Shown here: one piece after another, positions 47,388 to 57,975 of the stretch
Position numbering within the stretch: position 1 is the first letter of the stretch
Layout of the letters: each line of letters begins with the position of its first letter
Source of the DNA: Massilia solisilvae
GTDB lineage: Bacteria; Pseudomonadota; Gammaproteobacteria; Burkholderiales; Burkholderiaceae_D
Assembly: GCF_024753215.1 (NCBI RefSeq)
Contig: NZ_JANUGV010000002.1
Span: forward strand, 434,001-498,000
Length of the DNA stretch: 64,000 nucleotides
Direction: 5' to 3'
The notes under the pieces: model-generated
Database searches by the model: none
What the model saw: only the letters and a program-made list of their open reading frames with translations
Told to the model about the DNA's origin: nothing
Position numbers and translations under genes: made by a program

Positions 47388-47774
47388 ATGATCAAGAAAC
47401 TGATGCTGGCAGTCGCAACGCTGGTCGCGACGATGAGCTTCGCTTTTGCCCAGGTTGACGTCAACAAGGCCGATGCCGCCGCGCTGGATTCGGTCAAGGG
47501 CGTGGGCCCGGCAATGTCGAAGAAGATCATCGACGAACGCACCAAGGGCGGCGAGTTCAAGGACTGGGCCGATTTCCAGAAGCGCGTGAAGGGCGTGGGC
47601 GACAAGAACGCCGCCAAGCTGTCCGCCGCCGGGCTGCAGGTGAACGGCAAGTCGAAAGAGGGTGCGCCGATGACCACCGAGACCAAGACCGCCAAGACCG
47701 AGAAAACCGAGAAGGCCGCCAAGCCCGCCAAGCCTGAAGCCAAGAAGCCGGCCGACGCCAAGGCCGCCATGTAA
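47388..47774 (+). CDS. ComEA-like helix-hairpin-helix protein
   Basis: A 128-residue exported protein with a signal peptide (cut after MSFAFA), a tandem helix-hairpin-helix domain of the ComEA type (VDVNKADAAALDSVKGVGPA and FQKRVKGVGDKNAAKLSAAG), and a basic Lys/Ala/Glu tail. ComEA-type domains bind DNA in the periplasm during natural uptake. This short form lacks the N-terminal membrane domain of Gram-positive ComEA. Role in competence here is inferred only. Confidence 0.88.
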   Translation: MIKKLMLAVATLVATMSFAFAQVDVNKADAAALDSVKGVGPAMSKKIIDERTKGGEFKDWADFQKRVKGVGDKNAAKLSAAGLQVNGKSKEGAPMTTETKTAKTEKTEKAAKPAKPEAKKPADAKAAM

Positions 47775-47807
47775 GACCGCGTGGCGGCCGCTTGGCCCCC
47801 GCCTGCC

Positions 47808-47837
47808 GTCCGGCCCTGCGCCGGACGCGTCTTTTTT
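47808..47837 (+). terminator. Probable terminator after the ComEA-like gene
   Basis: The stem GTCCGGC-CCTGC-GCCGGAC is followed, five bases on, by six T residues. Confidence 0.6.
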
Positions 47838-47985
47838 CCGCAGCACCCGGGCCGCCACCTGATCCCGCGGCCCACCATCTTGTCATTCATGCATATGTTT
47901 TTTTGCGTGTAATGACATCCGGGTTGCCATGTTGCATGAGAAGATATTGCGGCTTGATTGAAGCGCAACGATAACAAGGATACTC

Positions 47986-49362
47986 ATGCCCCACGCCCGC
48001 CTTTCCAGGACCCTGCTGGCCGGCCTGATCGCCGCCGCTGCCGGTTCGGCATTCGCTGCCGACGCCAAAGCGCCCGACGTCACCCGCCACCAGGCCGACA
48101 TCGACAAAATCGTCTCCGAGATCTCGCCCAAGCGCATCGAGGCGTACGTGCGCAAGCTGGTCAGCTTCGGCACCCGCCACACGATGTCCGACACCACCTC
48201 GGACACGCGCGGCATCGGCGCTGCGCGCCGCTGGATCAAGAGCGAGCTGGAGCGCTGCGGCGCCGGCACCCGCATGCAGGTCGCGTTCGACAGCTACATG
48301 GACCAGGGCGGCCCGCGCATTTCGCGCCCGACCGAGCTGGTCAACGTGGTCGCGACGCTGCCGGGCGTGCAAGCCGAATCGAAGGAACGCATGTATGTGG
48401 TGAGCGGTCACTACGATTCGCGCGTGACCGACGTGATGAACTTCACCGACGACGCACCGGGCGCCAACGACGACGCATCCGGCACCGCGGCGGTGATGGA
48501 GATGGCCTGCGTGATGGCCAAGCACAACTTCGACGCGACCCTGGTGTTCATGGCGGTCGCCGGCGAAGAGCAGGGCCTCCTGGGTGCGAACCACTACGCG
48601 TCGGAAGCGAAGAAGAACGGCTGGAACATCGCCGGCATGCTGGACAACGACATCATCGGCAGCTCGCACGCCGACGACGGCCGCAAGGACGACACCCAGG
48701 TGCGCCTGTTCGCACAGGGGGTGCCGCCGGCCAAGGAGATGAGCGACGCGATGCGCACGCTGGTGTCCACCGGCGGCGAGAACGACACCATCAGCCGCCA
48801 GCTCGCGCGCCACATCAAGGAGCAGGGCGAGCGTTACGTGAAGGGCTTCAAGGTCAACGTCATCTACCGCACCGACCGCTACCTGCGCGGCGGCGACCAC
48901 AGCCCGTTCCTGTCGAATGGCTATGCGGCCGTGCGCTTCACCGAGCCGAACGAGAATTTCGACCACCAGCACCAGGACCTGCGCACCGTGAACGGCAAGG
49001 TGTATGGCGACCTGCCGGAGTTCAACGACTATAACTACATCGCCAAGGTGGCCAAGGTGAACGCGGCCACGCTGGCCTCGCTGGCGCTGGCCCCGGCCGT
49101 GCCGCAGAAGGTCGGCGCGCGCACCGACAAGCTGGAAAACGACACCACCCTGGTGTGGGAGCCGAACAAGGAACCGGACCTGGCCGGCTACCGCATCGTG
49201 TGGCGCGAAACCACCGCGCCGTTCTGGCAGGGCGCCAAGTTCGTCGGCAACGTCACCGAGGCCAGCCTGAAGCTGTCGAAGGACAACTACTTCTTCGGCG
49301 TGCAGGCGGTGGACAAGGACGGCAACGTGTCGCCGGCGACCTACCCGATGCCGAAGCGGTAA
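47986..49362 (+). CDS. M28-family metallopeptidase (exported)
   Basis: A 458-residue exported zinc peptidase. A signal peptide ends near AFAAD. The M28 metal ligands appear in order: SGHYDSR, GANDDASGTAAVMEM, VAGEEQGLLG and, near the end of the domain, GGDHSPF. A C-terminal fibronectin-like segment (residues 360-455; LVWEPNKEPDLAGYRIVWRE) may aid binding. Members remove N-terminal residues from peptides. The start lies 211 bases after the ComEA-like gene and follows AAGGATACTC. Confidence 0.92.
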   Translation: MPHARLSRTLLAGLIAAAAGSAFAADAKAPDVTRHQADIDKIVSEISPKRIEAYVRKLVSFGTRHTMSDTTSDTRGIGAARRWIKSELERCGAGTRMQVAFDSYMDQGGPRISRPTELVNVVATLPGVQAESKERMYVVSGHYDSRVTDVMNFTDDAPGANDDASGTAAVMEMACVMAKHNFDATLVFMAVAGEEQGLLGANHYASEAKKNGWNIAGMLDNDIIGSSHADDGRKDDTQVRLFAQGVPPAKEMSDAMRTLVSTGGENDTISRQLARHIKEQGERYVKGFKVNVIYRTDRYLRGGDHSPFLSNGYAAVRFTEPNENFDHQHQDLRTVNGKVYGDLPEFNDYNYIAKVAKVNAATLASLALAPAVPQKVGARTDKLENDTTLVWEPNKEPDLAGYRIVWRETTAPFWQGAKFVGNVTEASLKLSKDNYFFGVQAVDKDGNVSPATYPMPKR

Positions 49363-49370
49363 TCGGCATC

Positions 49371-49479
49371 CGTAGGGTGGGCAGGTTTCCTGCCCACGCG
49401 TTTCAAGCGTGGCGTATGTCGCCGCTGCGTCTGCTCAACCGGGCGTTGAACGCGTGGGCAGAAATCTGCCCACCCTACG
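49371..49479. repeat. Paired-hairpin intergenic repeat, family B
   Basis: CGTAGGGTGGGCAGG and CCTGCCCACGCG open the element; CGCGTGGGCAGAAATCTGCC and CACCCTACG close it as an inverted partner about 50 bases on. It matches 35261-35338 in sequence. Confidence 0.75.
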
Positions 49480-49589
49480 AAACGGCCGCGTATATCCATG
49501 CCGGCCGTGACCCCTCTCATACGCCATCTTGCGTCTCGGATTAGAATGGCTTCTTGCAGACCCCGCAAGACACGCAAAGAGAGCAAGCA

Positions 49590-50492
49590 ATGGCATACAA
49601 GACCATCGAAGACACGATCGGCAATACCCCGCTGGTGCAACTGGTGCGCCTGCCCGGCGCCGAGATCGCCGCGCGCAACAACGTCATCCTAGGCAAGCTG
49701 GAGGGCAACAATCCGGCCGGCTCGGTGAAGGACCGCGCCGCGATCTCGATGCTCAGGGGCGCCGAGGAGCGCGGCCAGATCAAGCCGGGCGACACCCTGA
49801 TCGAGGCGACCAGCGGCAATACCGGCATCGCGCTGGCCATGGCAGCGGCGATCCGCGGCTACAAGATGATCCTGCTGATGCCCGACAACCTGTCGGTTGA
49901 GCGCCGCCAGAGCATGGCCGCGTACGGCGCGCAGATCATCCTCACGCCCAAGACCGGCGGCATGGAATACGCGCGCGACATGGCCGAGCAGATGCAGCGC
50001 GACGGCCAGGGCGTCATCCTCGACCAGTTCTCCAACTTCGACAACCCGCGCGCCCACTACGAGACCACCGGCCCCGAAATCTGGCGCGATACCGGCGGGC
50101 GCATCACGCACTTCGTGTCCGCCATGGGCACCACCGGCACCATCATGGGCGTGTCGCAGTTCCTGAAGGAGAAAAGCGAGGCGGTGCGCATCATTGGCGC
50201 CCAGCCGGAAGAGGGATCGTCGATTCCGGGCATCCGCAAGTGGCCGGAAGCCTACCTGCCCAGGATTTTCGATAAGTCGCGTGTGGACCAAATGGAAAAC
50301 GTCAGCCAGGCTGCCGCCGAGCACATGGCGCGCCGCCTGGCGGCCGAAGAGGGGATTTTCTGCGGCATCTCGGCCGCGGGCGCGTGCGAAGTCGCACTGC
50401 GGGTCGCCCATACCGTGGAGAACGCGACGATCGTGTTCGTCGTCTGCGATCGCGGGGACCGGTATCTGTCCACCGGCGTGTTTCCTGCCTAA
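49590..50492 (+). CDS. cysM: Cysteine synthase B
   Basis: A 300-residue PLP enzyme making cysteine from O-acetylserine and sulfide or thiosulfate. The PLP lysine is in NNPAGSVKDRAA; TSGNTGIALA and the phosphate-binding GTTGTIMGVSQFL follow. The arginine pattern of CysM (GIRKWPEAYLPRIFDKSRVD) separates it from CysK. The ATG at 49590 has GAGAGCAAGC upstream; a TTG at 49554 is rejected. Confidence 0.95.
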   Translation: MAYKTIEDTIGNTPLVQLVRLPGAEIAARNNVILGKLEGNNPAGSVKDRAAISMLRGAEERGQIKPGDTLIEATSGNTGIALAMAAAIRGYKMILLMPDNLSVERRQSMAAYGAQIILTPKTGGMEYARDMAEQMQRDGQGVILDQFSNFDNPRAHYETTGPEIWRDTGGRITHFVSAMGTTGTIMGVSQFLKEKSEAVRIIGAQPEEGSSIPGIRKWPEAYLPRIFDKSRVDQMENVSQAAAEHMARRLAAEEGIFCGISAAGACEVALRVAHTVENATIVFVVCDRGDRYLSTGVFPA

Positions 50493-50584
50493 ACCATCAT
50501 CATCCTGGCCGGCGGCCGGGATGTCTTAACGCCATTGCACCGCATGGCGCCGCGTCATGCGGCGCCGGGCGGCGCGCACGGCGA

Positions 50585-50935
50585 TCAAACCTGCTCGTCG
50601 TTGCCGCTGGCCGGCTTGGCGCCTTCCTTCGGCTTGAACTGCTTGTCGCTGATGCGGAACTTGGCGCGGCGGTCGCCCATCAGGTAGCGCAGGTCGCGGA
50701 TCGACAGGTCGCTGACTTCGTGCATGCGGATCAGCAGCGATGCGCCGACCGGCAGGCGGTGGTGGCGGATCTTCGAAATCACCGGCGGTGCCACTTCCAG
50801 CGCGCGCGACAGGGCAGCGTCGTTTTTCAGGCGCAGGTTCTCGATCAGCGTGTCCAGCAGGCGGTTGGGGTTGTACTGCAGCAGCTCATCCGACTCGGAA
50901 TCGCTATTCATATCAATGCCGACTTGGTTTGTCAT
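50585..50935 (-). CDS. Conserved small protein, possible Cro/CI-type DNA-binding
   Basis: A 116-residue protein. The middle part (LIENLRLKNDAALSRALEVAPPVISKIRHHRLPVG) reads like a Cro/CI-type helix-turn-helix in which KNDAALSRALEVAPPVISKI is the turn region. The flanks are acidic or basic and unstructured. There is no membrane segment. The ATG at 50935 is used; Met9 at 50911 is an alternative. It may be a small transcription factor, but the exact family is unknown. A long AT-rich region lies upstream. Confidence 0.68.
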   Translation of the reverse strand: MTNQVGIDMNSDSESDELLQYNPNRLLDTLIENLRLKNDAALSRALEVAPPVISKIRHHRLPVGASLLIRMHEVSDLSIRDLRYLMGDRRAKFRISDKQFKPKEGAKPASGNDEQV

Positions 50936-51392
50936 GATTCGTTCATTCCTATTTTGGGGTTGCGGAACTCGCTGGCGGCGTTTCGACTTCCGGTAACACT
51001 TTTGAAAGAGTTCTATTCAATTGTACAACTAATTTCCGGTTTTCAACGTCCGATTACTGTTGAAAAAAATGAAGCATCGTCTCGTCTCGTTGTCTTAGCG
51101 CAACAATGGCCGCAATGCAATTCTCTCACAAAGTCACCGAAAAAATAATTGTTTTTTTTGTAAATGAAAGTGTATGGCAATCCCGTTGAAACCGCCGCAC
51201 GTTTCAAAAAGTTAATTCATTAGAGGCAACAAAGGCGGGAGTATTCAGGCGCGAGGGAAATTTCACTAGAGAATGCTCAGGCCATTGGAAGGGTACTCCC
51301 CGGTAGTATCCGTGTCGCGAAGCCAGAGTTTTGAGTTATGCAGGAAACATTGTAGTTACAAATCATTACAAATCTTTCCGCATCGGCAACGG
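50936..51392. other. AT-rich intergenic region with no recognised gene
   Basis: About 457 bases, markedly poorer in GC than the rest of the core. It contains A/T runs (for example near 51140-51165), direct-repeat-like short pieces and stop codons in all frames over most of its length. It holds the promoter side of the small gene at 50585. The only long frame crossing it ends without family signs. It could hide a small RNA or transfer-derived remnant, but I see no proof. Confidence 0.5.
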
Positions 51393-52517
51393 TTATGTAC
51401 CTCTGGCAACCCTTACGGCACGTCCCAGCTCGATCACGGACATGGCGTAGAAGAAACTCCGATTGTAGTTTGTGATAGCAAAGAAGTTATCGTTGGCCAC
51501 CCAGTACTCGGTCGGCTCGGCGCCGTTCTGCAGGTCCACGAGGCCATACAGTCGGTCATCGGGTAATGCAAGCTGCATGCTGACGCCGGCTGCGGCCAGC
51601 TCGGAAGGCTTGTAGCGCGCCGCCAGCGGGCCACCGAGCATGGACTCCCACGCGCGGCTCGGCGAGACCTCGGCCGGGATCGCCGGCGGACCGCCCGCGT
51701 TGCGGTCCCAGCCGTGGCGGGCGAGGTAGTTGGCCACGCTGCCGATCGCATCGGCCGCCGAGCCGCGCAGGTCGATGCGGCCGTCGCCGTCGAAGTCCAC
51801 GCCGTACTTCAGGATATTGCCGGGCATGAACTGGGGCATCCCCACCGCCCCCGCGAACGAGCCGGACAGCGACAGCGGGTCGATCCCGGCCTCGCGCGCG
51901 AACAGCAGCGTGTTTTCGAGCTCGCTGCGGAAGAACGCCATGCGCTCGACCCGGTTGGGCGCCTCGGGATAGGCAAAGGCGAGCGTGGCAAGCGCATCGA
52001 GCACGCGAAAGCGCCCGGTGTCGCGGCCATACAGGGTTTCGATGCCCAACAGGCCCACCAGGATCTCGGCCGGCACGCCGTATTGGGCCTGGGCGCGCGC
52101 CAGCGTGTCGGCGTTCTCGTCCCAGAAGCGCACCCCGGCGTTGATGCGGATCGGCTCGATGAAGCGCTCGCGGTAGGCGTGCCAGTTCTTCGGCTTGCCC
52201 GGCGGCGCCGGCTTGATCAGGGTGACGGCCGATTCGACATAGCGCATCTGGCGCACCAGGGCGTCCAGGCTGGCGCGCTCGAATCCGTGCCGTGCCACCA
52301 TCTCGTCCTCGAACTCGCGCACCGCTTGCCAGTCGCTGAAATTGACCTGTTCGCCCTCGTAGTCGATGGCGGGCTTCCTGATCGCGGGGGCGGGCTTGGC
52401 GTGGCGGGCGTGCTGTGCGCTGGCGCGCGGGTGCGCGCGGCTGTCCTTTGCCACCGCCCCCGCGTTGGCAGCCACCAGGGCGAGCAGGGCGAGGCAAAGC
52501 GGGACGTTCGGTTTCAT
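51393..52517 (-). CDS. mltB: Lytic murein transglycosylase B
   Basis: A 374-residue exported protein; the signal region is LALLALVAANAGAVA. The catalytic glutamate lies in EILVGLLGIETLYGRDTG. The segments FWDENADTLARAQAQYGVPA, GSFAGAVGMPQFMPGNILKY and WESMLGGPLAARYKPSELAA match MltB/SltB. It cuts the glycan strand, forming 1,6-anhydro ends. The protein lacks a lipobox cysteine. It overlaps tgpA's stop (ATGA) and closes the moxR operon. Confidence 0.94.
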   Translation of the reverse strand: MKPNVPLCLALLALVAANAGAVAKDSRAHPRASAQHARHAKPAPAIRKPAIDYEGEQVNFSDWQAVREFEDEMVARHGFERASLDALVRQMRYVESAVTLIKPAPPGKPKNWHAYRERFIEPIRINAGVRFWDENADTLARAQAQYGVPAEILVGLLGIETLYGRDTGRFRVLDALATLAFAYPEAPNRVERMAFFRSELENTLLFAREAGIDPLSLSGSFAGAVGMPQFMPGNILKYGVDFDGDGRIDLRGSAADAIGSVANYLARHGWDRNAGGPPAIPAEVSPSRAWESMLGGPLAARYKPSELAAAGVSMQLALPDDRLYGLVDLQNGAEPTEYWVANDNFFAITNYNRSFFYAMSVIELGRAVRVARGT

Positions 52518-54514
52518 CTGAGCTGCGAGAGTAGGCGTTTGAGTGTCGGGACGAGGTTGGCGTCGGCCGCATGGCGGCCGTAGCGGAAGATGCTGTAGCG
52601 GCGCAAAAATTCGCCGGCGGCGGCCCGGTAGCGGGGCGCCAGGCTGGAGGCGGCCACGCGCTCGGCAAAGGCGCTCGGGCCTTCGTCGATCGCGCGCGCA
52701 AGGCCCAGCTGGCCGAGCCGCTTGCACAGCGCCGAGTATAGCGCATCGACCGGGTCCTGGCGGCGGCGCCGGCGCCACAGCCCGCCGAAAAACAGCGCCG
52801 CGCACACGAGCGCGAACGCGCCAGCAGTGCGCCAGTCGAGCAGGCCCGATTGCAGGTTTTGCAGCAGGCTGCGCTGGCGTTCGGGCGTGTAGTTGAGCAC
52901 CCACTGGTTCCAGCCGTTGTTCACCGCGCTCACCGCGTAGCGCAGCTGCGCCAGCCAGCTGCTGCCGCCGGCGTCCAGCTGCATCAGGCGGCCCAGGCCC
53001 TCGATCCCGAACGGGGGCGGCGGCGGCAGCGCCCGTGCCAGGCTGCGGCGCACGCGCTCCGGCGCCACCGCCGCGGTCGGGTCCACGCGCACCCAGCCGC
53101 GCCCGGCCAGCCATACCTCGGCCCACGCGTGCGCGTCGGACTGGCGCACCGTCAGGTAGCCGTCGATCGGGTTCATCTCGCCGCCCTGGTAGCCGGTCAC
53201 CACGCGCGCCGGCACGCCCGCCGCGCGCATCAGGAACACGAACGCGCCGGCGTAGTGCTCGCAAAAGCCGGCGCGGGTCTGGTACAGGAATTCGTCGATC
53301 GAGTCGGCGCCCAGCCGCGGCGGGTCGAGCGTGTACACGAAGTTTTGGCGCGCAAAGCGGCGCAGCACCGTCGCCACGCGCTGTTGCGGATCGGGTTCGG
53401 CGCGCAGCGCCTGTCCTTCGGCCAGCGCGCGCGGGTTGGTCCCGTAGGGCAGCAGCAGCCACTCGCCGTCCCTGCCGGCCTGTTCGCCCGCCTGCAGGCT
53501 GTACTGAGTGAACGAGGACAGCTCGTAGCGCACCCGCTGCTCGAGCGGGTAGGCGGCGGTCAGCTCGAATTCGGCGCTGACGAAGGCGAGGTTGCCATCG
53601 AGCGGGGGCACGCGATCCGGCATCTCGAGCGCGAACAGCCAGCGCGCGCTGGAGGGCTCGAGCGTGACCTGGTAGCGCACCGGCCGCCCGCGCACCGATA
53701 GCGCGAGCGAGCGCGCCGGCGCCGGCCGCGACCGCACCCGGGTCCAGACCTGGCCGTCGAAGTCGCCCAGCACCGGGCCGCGCCAGTAAAGCTGCGTCTG
53801 GTCCGGCACGGGACCGTCGAATTTGACGCGGAAGGCCGTGTCCTCGGACTGCGCCAGGTGCGAGATCTGGCCCGGCGCCATGCGGTCCGACAGGCCGCCG
53901 TGGCCGCTGGCATGGCCATCGCCCGGCATGCCCCATAGCGGCCCCTGCACGCGCGGGAACAGCACGAACAGCAAGAGCGCAAGCGGCGCGGCCAGGCCCA
54001 GCATGCGCCCGCCCATCAGCAGCCGCGCCGACAGCGGCGGCACCTTGCCGGTGAACTGGAACGACAGCTGGGTGGTCAGCAGCGCCACCACCGACGCGAT
54101 CATCATCAGCGCGGTGCCGATCGCCTGCGAATAAAAGAAGTTCGTCAGCACCAGGAAAAAGCACAGGAACACCACCACGTACAGGTCGCGCCGGGCGTGC
54201 ATCTCGAGCGTCTTGAACGCGACCAGCAGCACCAGCATGGCGACCCCGGCGTCGCGCCCGAGCAGCGTGTGGTAGCTGTGCATGACGCCGGCCATCGCCA
54301 GCGCCGCCACTGGCAGCAACAGCAGCGAGGACGGCATGCGCCGCCCCTGCAGCGTGATCGCGGCACGCCAGGCCAGCGTGGCTGCGCACAGCAGCGTGAC
54401 CCACAGCGGCAGGTGCAGCGTGTGCGGCGCCAGCACCAGCACGGCCGAGAGCAGGAGCAGCAGCGTGTCGGCCTTGTCGCGCGGGAGCGGCGTCGCCAGC
54501 GTCGGCAGCTTCAT
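52514..54514 (-). CDS. TgpA-like transglutaminase domain membrane protein
   Basis: A 666-residue protein with about six N-terminal membrane helices (residues 20-190), a periplasmic transglutaminase core with the catalytic triad in AGFCEHYAGAFVFLM (Cys), SDAHAWAEVWLAGRGW (His) and RVDPTAAVAPE (Asp), one more helix near residue 545 and a cytoplasmic tail. TgpA proteins are periplasmic transglutaminases, essential in Pseudomonas aeruginosa. The start overlaps the DUF58 gene stop. It pairs with moxR and DUF58, as usual. Confidence 0.92.
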   Translation of the reverse strand: MKLPTLATPLPRDKADTLLLLLSAVLVLAPHTLHLPLWVTLLCAATLAWRAAITLQGRRMPSSLLLLPVAALAMAGVMHSYHTLLGRDAGVAMLVLLVAFKTLEMHARRDLYVVVFLCFFLVLTNFFYSQAIGTALMMIASVVALLTTQLSFQFTGKVPPLSARLLMGGRMLGLAAPLALLLFVLFPRVQGPLWGMPGDGHASGHGGLSDRMAPGQISHLAQSEDTAFRVKFDGPVPDQTQLYWRGPVLGDFDGQVWTRVRSRPAPARSLALSVRGRPVRYQVTLEPSSARWLFALEMPDRVPPLDGNLAFVSAEFELTAAYPLEQRVRYELSSFTQYSLQAGEQAGRDGEWLLLPYGTNPRALAEGQALRAEPDPQQRVATVLRRFARQNFVYTLDPPRLGADSIDEFLYQTRAGFCEHYAGAFVFLMRAAGVPARVVTGYQGGEMNPIDGYLTVRQSDAHAWAEVWLAGRGWVRVDPTAAVAPERVRRSLARALPPPPPFGIEGLGRLMQLDAGGSSWLAQLRYAVSAVNNGWNQWVLNYTPERQRSLLQNLQSGLLDWRTAGAFALVCAALFFGGLWRRRRRQDPVDALYSALCKRLGQLGLARAIDEGPSAFAERVAASSLAPRYRAAAGEFLRRYSIFRYGRHAADANLVPTLKRLLSQLR

Positions 54515-55494
54515 CGCCCGCCCCCGAACAGCGCCAGCGCGTGCAGGCAGGCCGCCTGGTGGGCCGCGCCGAGCGCCGCGTCGAACTGCTCGGCGCCCAG
54601 GTGAAACGCGTAGGGCAGGGCGCGCTGTTCGGCATCCAGCACCCAGCGCGCCATGCGCGACAGGCGCAGTTCCAGGTCGAGCTGGGGCGCCAGCAGCGCA
54701 AAGTCGATCACCAGCTGTTCGGCCGCGCCACCCTCGAAATGCTTGGTGGCGAGCTGCCCGCCCAGTTCCTGGTCGAGCCGCGCGATCTGGCGCCAGGCCA
54801 GGCGCCGCAGCGGGTCGCCGGCCTGGTAGCTGCGCACGCCGGCGAAGTCGTCCTCGCCGCCGCGGCCCGGCCCTTCGCCGCGTCCGGCGCCCGAGGTCGG
54901 CAGCGGCGGCGCAACGGCCTCCGGGGCAGGGTAGACCAGCGCCTTGAGTTCCGGCTGCCAGTAGCACCAGGCGCGGAACAGCCCGAGCGGAAAACGGGTG
55001 GACAGCCGCACCCGCGGCGAGCGCAGCCAGCCACGCCGCTCGGTTGGCATCGACAGGGTCACACGGGCGGTGCCGCGTGCCGGCACGTCGGCCATGTGCG
55101 CGGCCGTGCCGCTGCCGTCAAATTCGACGCCGATCGCGTAGCGCTCGCGCCCGGTGCGGTTCACCAGCAGCAGCTCGAACTGCGCCTCCTCGCCCGCGAA
55201 CACGCTGGGCGCGCGGCCGGCGGCCAGGTGCAGGTGCGCCAGGTTGCGCCAGGTGGAGATCATGTCCACCAGCGCGCACGCGCCGGCGGTGAAGGTGAGC
55301 GCAAAGCCCAGGCCCAGGCTGTAGTTGATCGAGCCGATCAACAGCACCAGCAACAGCGCGGCAAAGCCGACGCCGGCGCCGCTGGGCACGATGTACACGC
55401 GGCGCTGGCCAAGGAACACTTCGCCGGCGTCGCGGCTGGTCGTGCGCGCGGCCCAGGCGCCGGCCTTCTTGCGTAGCCAGGTTTCGGCCGTCAT
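54511..55494 (-). CDS. DUF58 domain membrane protein
   Basis: A 327-residue protein. Two N-terminal helices (GVGFAALLLVLLIGSINYSL and FALTFTAGACALVDMIS) precede a DUF58 domain with EDDFAGVRSYQAGDPLRRLAWRQIAR, the family signature. The domain is related to von Willebrand factor A. The start at 55494 (MTAETWLRKK) is preferred; the frame is open to 55563. It sits between moxR and tgpA, the common envelope-maintenance arrangement. It overlaps tgpA by 4 bases. Confidence 0.92.
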   Translation of the reverse strand: MTAETWLRKKAGAWAARTTSRDAGEVFLGQRRVYIVPSGAGVGFAALLLVLLIGSINYSLGLGFALTFTAGACALVDMISTWRNLAHLHLAAGRAPSVFAGEEAQFELLLVNRTGRERYAIGVEFDGSGTAAHMADVPARGTARVTLSMPTERRGWLRSPRVRLSTRFPLGLFRAWCYWQPELKALVYPAPEAVAPPLPTSGAGRGEGPGRGGEDDFAGVRSYQAGDPLRRLAWRQIARLDQELGGQLATKHFEGGAAEQLVIDFALLAPQLDLELRLSRMARWVLDAEQRALPYAFHLGAEQFDAALGAAHQAACLHALALFGGGR

Positions 55495-55501
55495 GGGGGC
55501 T

Positions 55502-56422
<921 letters not shown>

Positions 56423-56600
56423 GTATCGGTTCCGTCGATCCAAAGTGGGCTGCTGCCAATGTGCCAGGGCAGGATGCGGCATGGTAGATTACTGCTGGTA
56501 GCAATATTTTTAGCCTTTCTGTCATGCCCGTTCCGACAGATTCTATGCGAGAACCGTTGTTCCCGTGCACATGGATGAGCACGGGGCGCGGCACCACACG

Positions 56601-57530
56601 ATGAGCACAGCAATTTACAGCCACCCCGACTGCCTGCGCCACGAAATGGGAGACTGGCACCCGGAGTGCCCGGGCCGCCTGCAGGCGATCGACGACCAGA
56701 TCATCCTGGCGCGCCTGGAGGGCCTGTTCGAGCAGCGCAGCGCGCCGCTGGCCAGCCTGGAGGCGATCCGCCGCAACCACACCGATGACCTCATCGCGAT
56801 GGTGCGCGACCACACGCCGCCGCCCGGCAACTACTACCCGATCGACGCCGACACGGCGCTGTGCCACGACAGTTACCAGGCCGCGCTGCGTGCCGCCGGG
56901 GCGGCCGTGGCGGCGACCGACGCGGTGATCGATCGCGAGATCGCCAACGCCTTCTGCTCGGTGCGCCCGCCGGGCCACCACGCACGGCCGGGCGCGTCGA
57001 TGGGCTTCTGCCTGTTCAACAACGTCGCCATCGCGGCGCGCCACGCGCTCGACGTGCGGGGGCTGGAGCGGGTGGCCATCGTCGATTTCGACGTCCACCA
57101 CGGCAACGGCACCGCCGAATCCTTCCAGGGCGACCCACGCGTGCTGATGGCCAGTTTTTTCGAGCACCCGTTCTATCCGTACACCGAACCCGAGCCGATC
57201 ACCCCCACCTGCGTCAACGTGCCGTTGCCGGCGCGCAGCACCGGCGAGGCGGTGCGCAAGGTGGTGCAGGAGCAGTGGCTGCCGGCGCTGCATGCGTTCC
57301 GTCCGCAAATGATCTTCTTCTCGGCGGGCTTTGACGCGCACCGCGACGACGACATGGGCGGCATGGCGCTGGTGGAGGCGGACTATGCGTGGATTACGCG
57401 CCAGGTGATGCAGGTGGCAAAGGAGCACGCGCAGGGGCGCATCGTCAGCTGCCTGGAGGGCGGCTACAACCTGTCGGCGCTGGGCCGCAGCGTTGTCGCG
57501 CACCTGAAGGCGCTGGCCGAACTGGACTGA
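56601..57530 (+). CDS. Histone deacetylase-like family deacetylase
   Basis: A 309-residue zinc-dependent class II HDAC-like enzyme. The active site reads FCSVRPPGHHARPGASMGFC (tandem His), VDFDVHHGNGTAESF (metal ligands Asp and His), and FFSAGFDAHRDDDMGGM (second metal Asp). Bacterial members act on acetylated polyamines or small molecules. The ATG at 56601 is used. Divergent from moxR. Confidence 0.93.
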   Translation: MSTAIYSHPDCLRHEMGDWHPECPGRLQAIDDQIILARLEGLFEQRSAPLASLEAIRRNHTDDLIAMVRDHTPPPGNYYPIDADTALCHDSYQAALRAAGAAVAATDAVIDREIANAFCSVRPPGHHARPGASMGFCLFNNVAIAARHALDVRGLERVAIVDFDVHHGNGTAESFQGDPRVLMASFFEHPFYPYTEPEPITPTCVNVPLPARSTGEAVRKVVQEQWLPALHAFRPQMIFFSAGFDAHRDDDMGGMALVEADYAWITRQVMQVAKEHAQGRIVSCLEGGYNLSALGRSVVAHLKALAELD

Positions 57531-57591
57531 CGGGGCGGGCAGGGCGCCCGCTCCCGGGTGCGCGCGGCGTGCGCGCGCGGCGCCGCCGTCG

Positions 57592-57789
57592 TCAGCGGTC
57601 GAGCGAAGCCTTTTGTGCCGGCGACAGCCGCTTGCCGGTGACGATCACCACGGGCACCTGGGCGCCGTCCAGGCCCGCCTGCGCCCGGGCCGCCTCGCCG
57701 TCGCCGCGGGGCTGCACCACCAGCGCCGCCGCGCAAATGAGGCCGAAACAGAGCATCAGCACCACTTCCATGTTCCTGAACATTTCCAT
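57592..57789 (-). CDS. Small single-helix membrane protein, unknown function
   Basis: A 65-residue protein with one hydrophobic helix (VVLMLCFGLICAAALVV) and a short polar tail ending AQKASLDR. AGGAGAGC precedes the ATG. The tail segment QVPVVIVTGKRLSPAQK is like a short motif in many small proteobacterial membrane proteins, but no function is known. It lies convergent to the HDAC gene. Confidence 0.72.
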   Translation of the reverse strand: MEMFRNMEVVLMLCFGLICAAALVVQPRGDGEAARAQAGLDGAQVPVVIVTGKRLSPAQKASLDR

Positions 57790-57975
57790 TTTGCTCTCCT
57801 TGGCGAGGCACCCGGTCGGGCGGTAAGTCCAGTTTGCCTTTTAAGCATAGGATGTTTTTGCCCAAGATCAAGGAGAAACCTTACTCCTTAGCAACCAGGG
57901 CAAGGCGATGCCGGGGCGACGAGGCCGTCCGGGCATCGTAAAATAGCGGTTTGAACGAAGAAGCGAGAGCACAGC

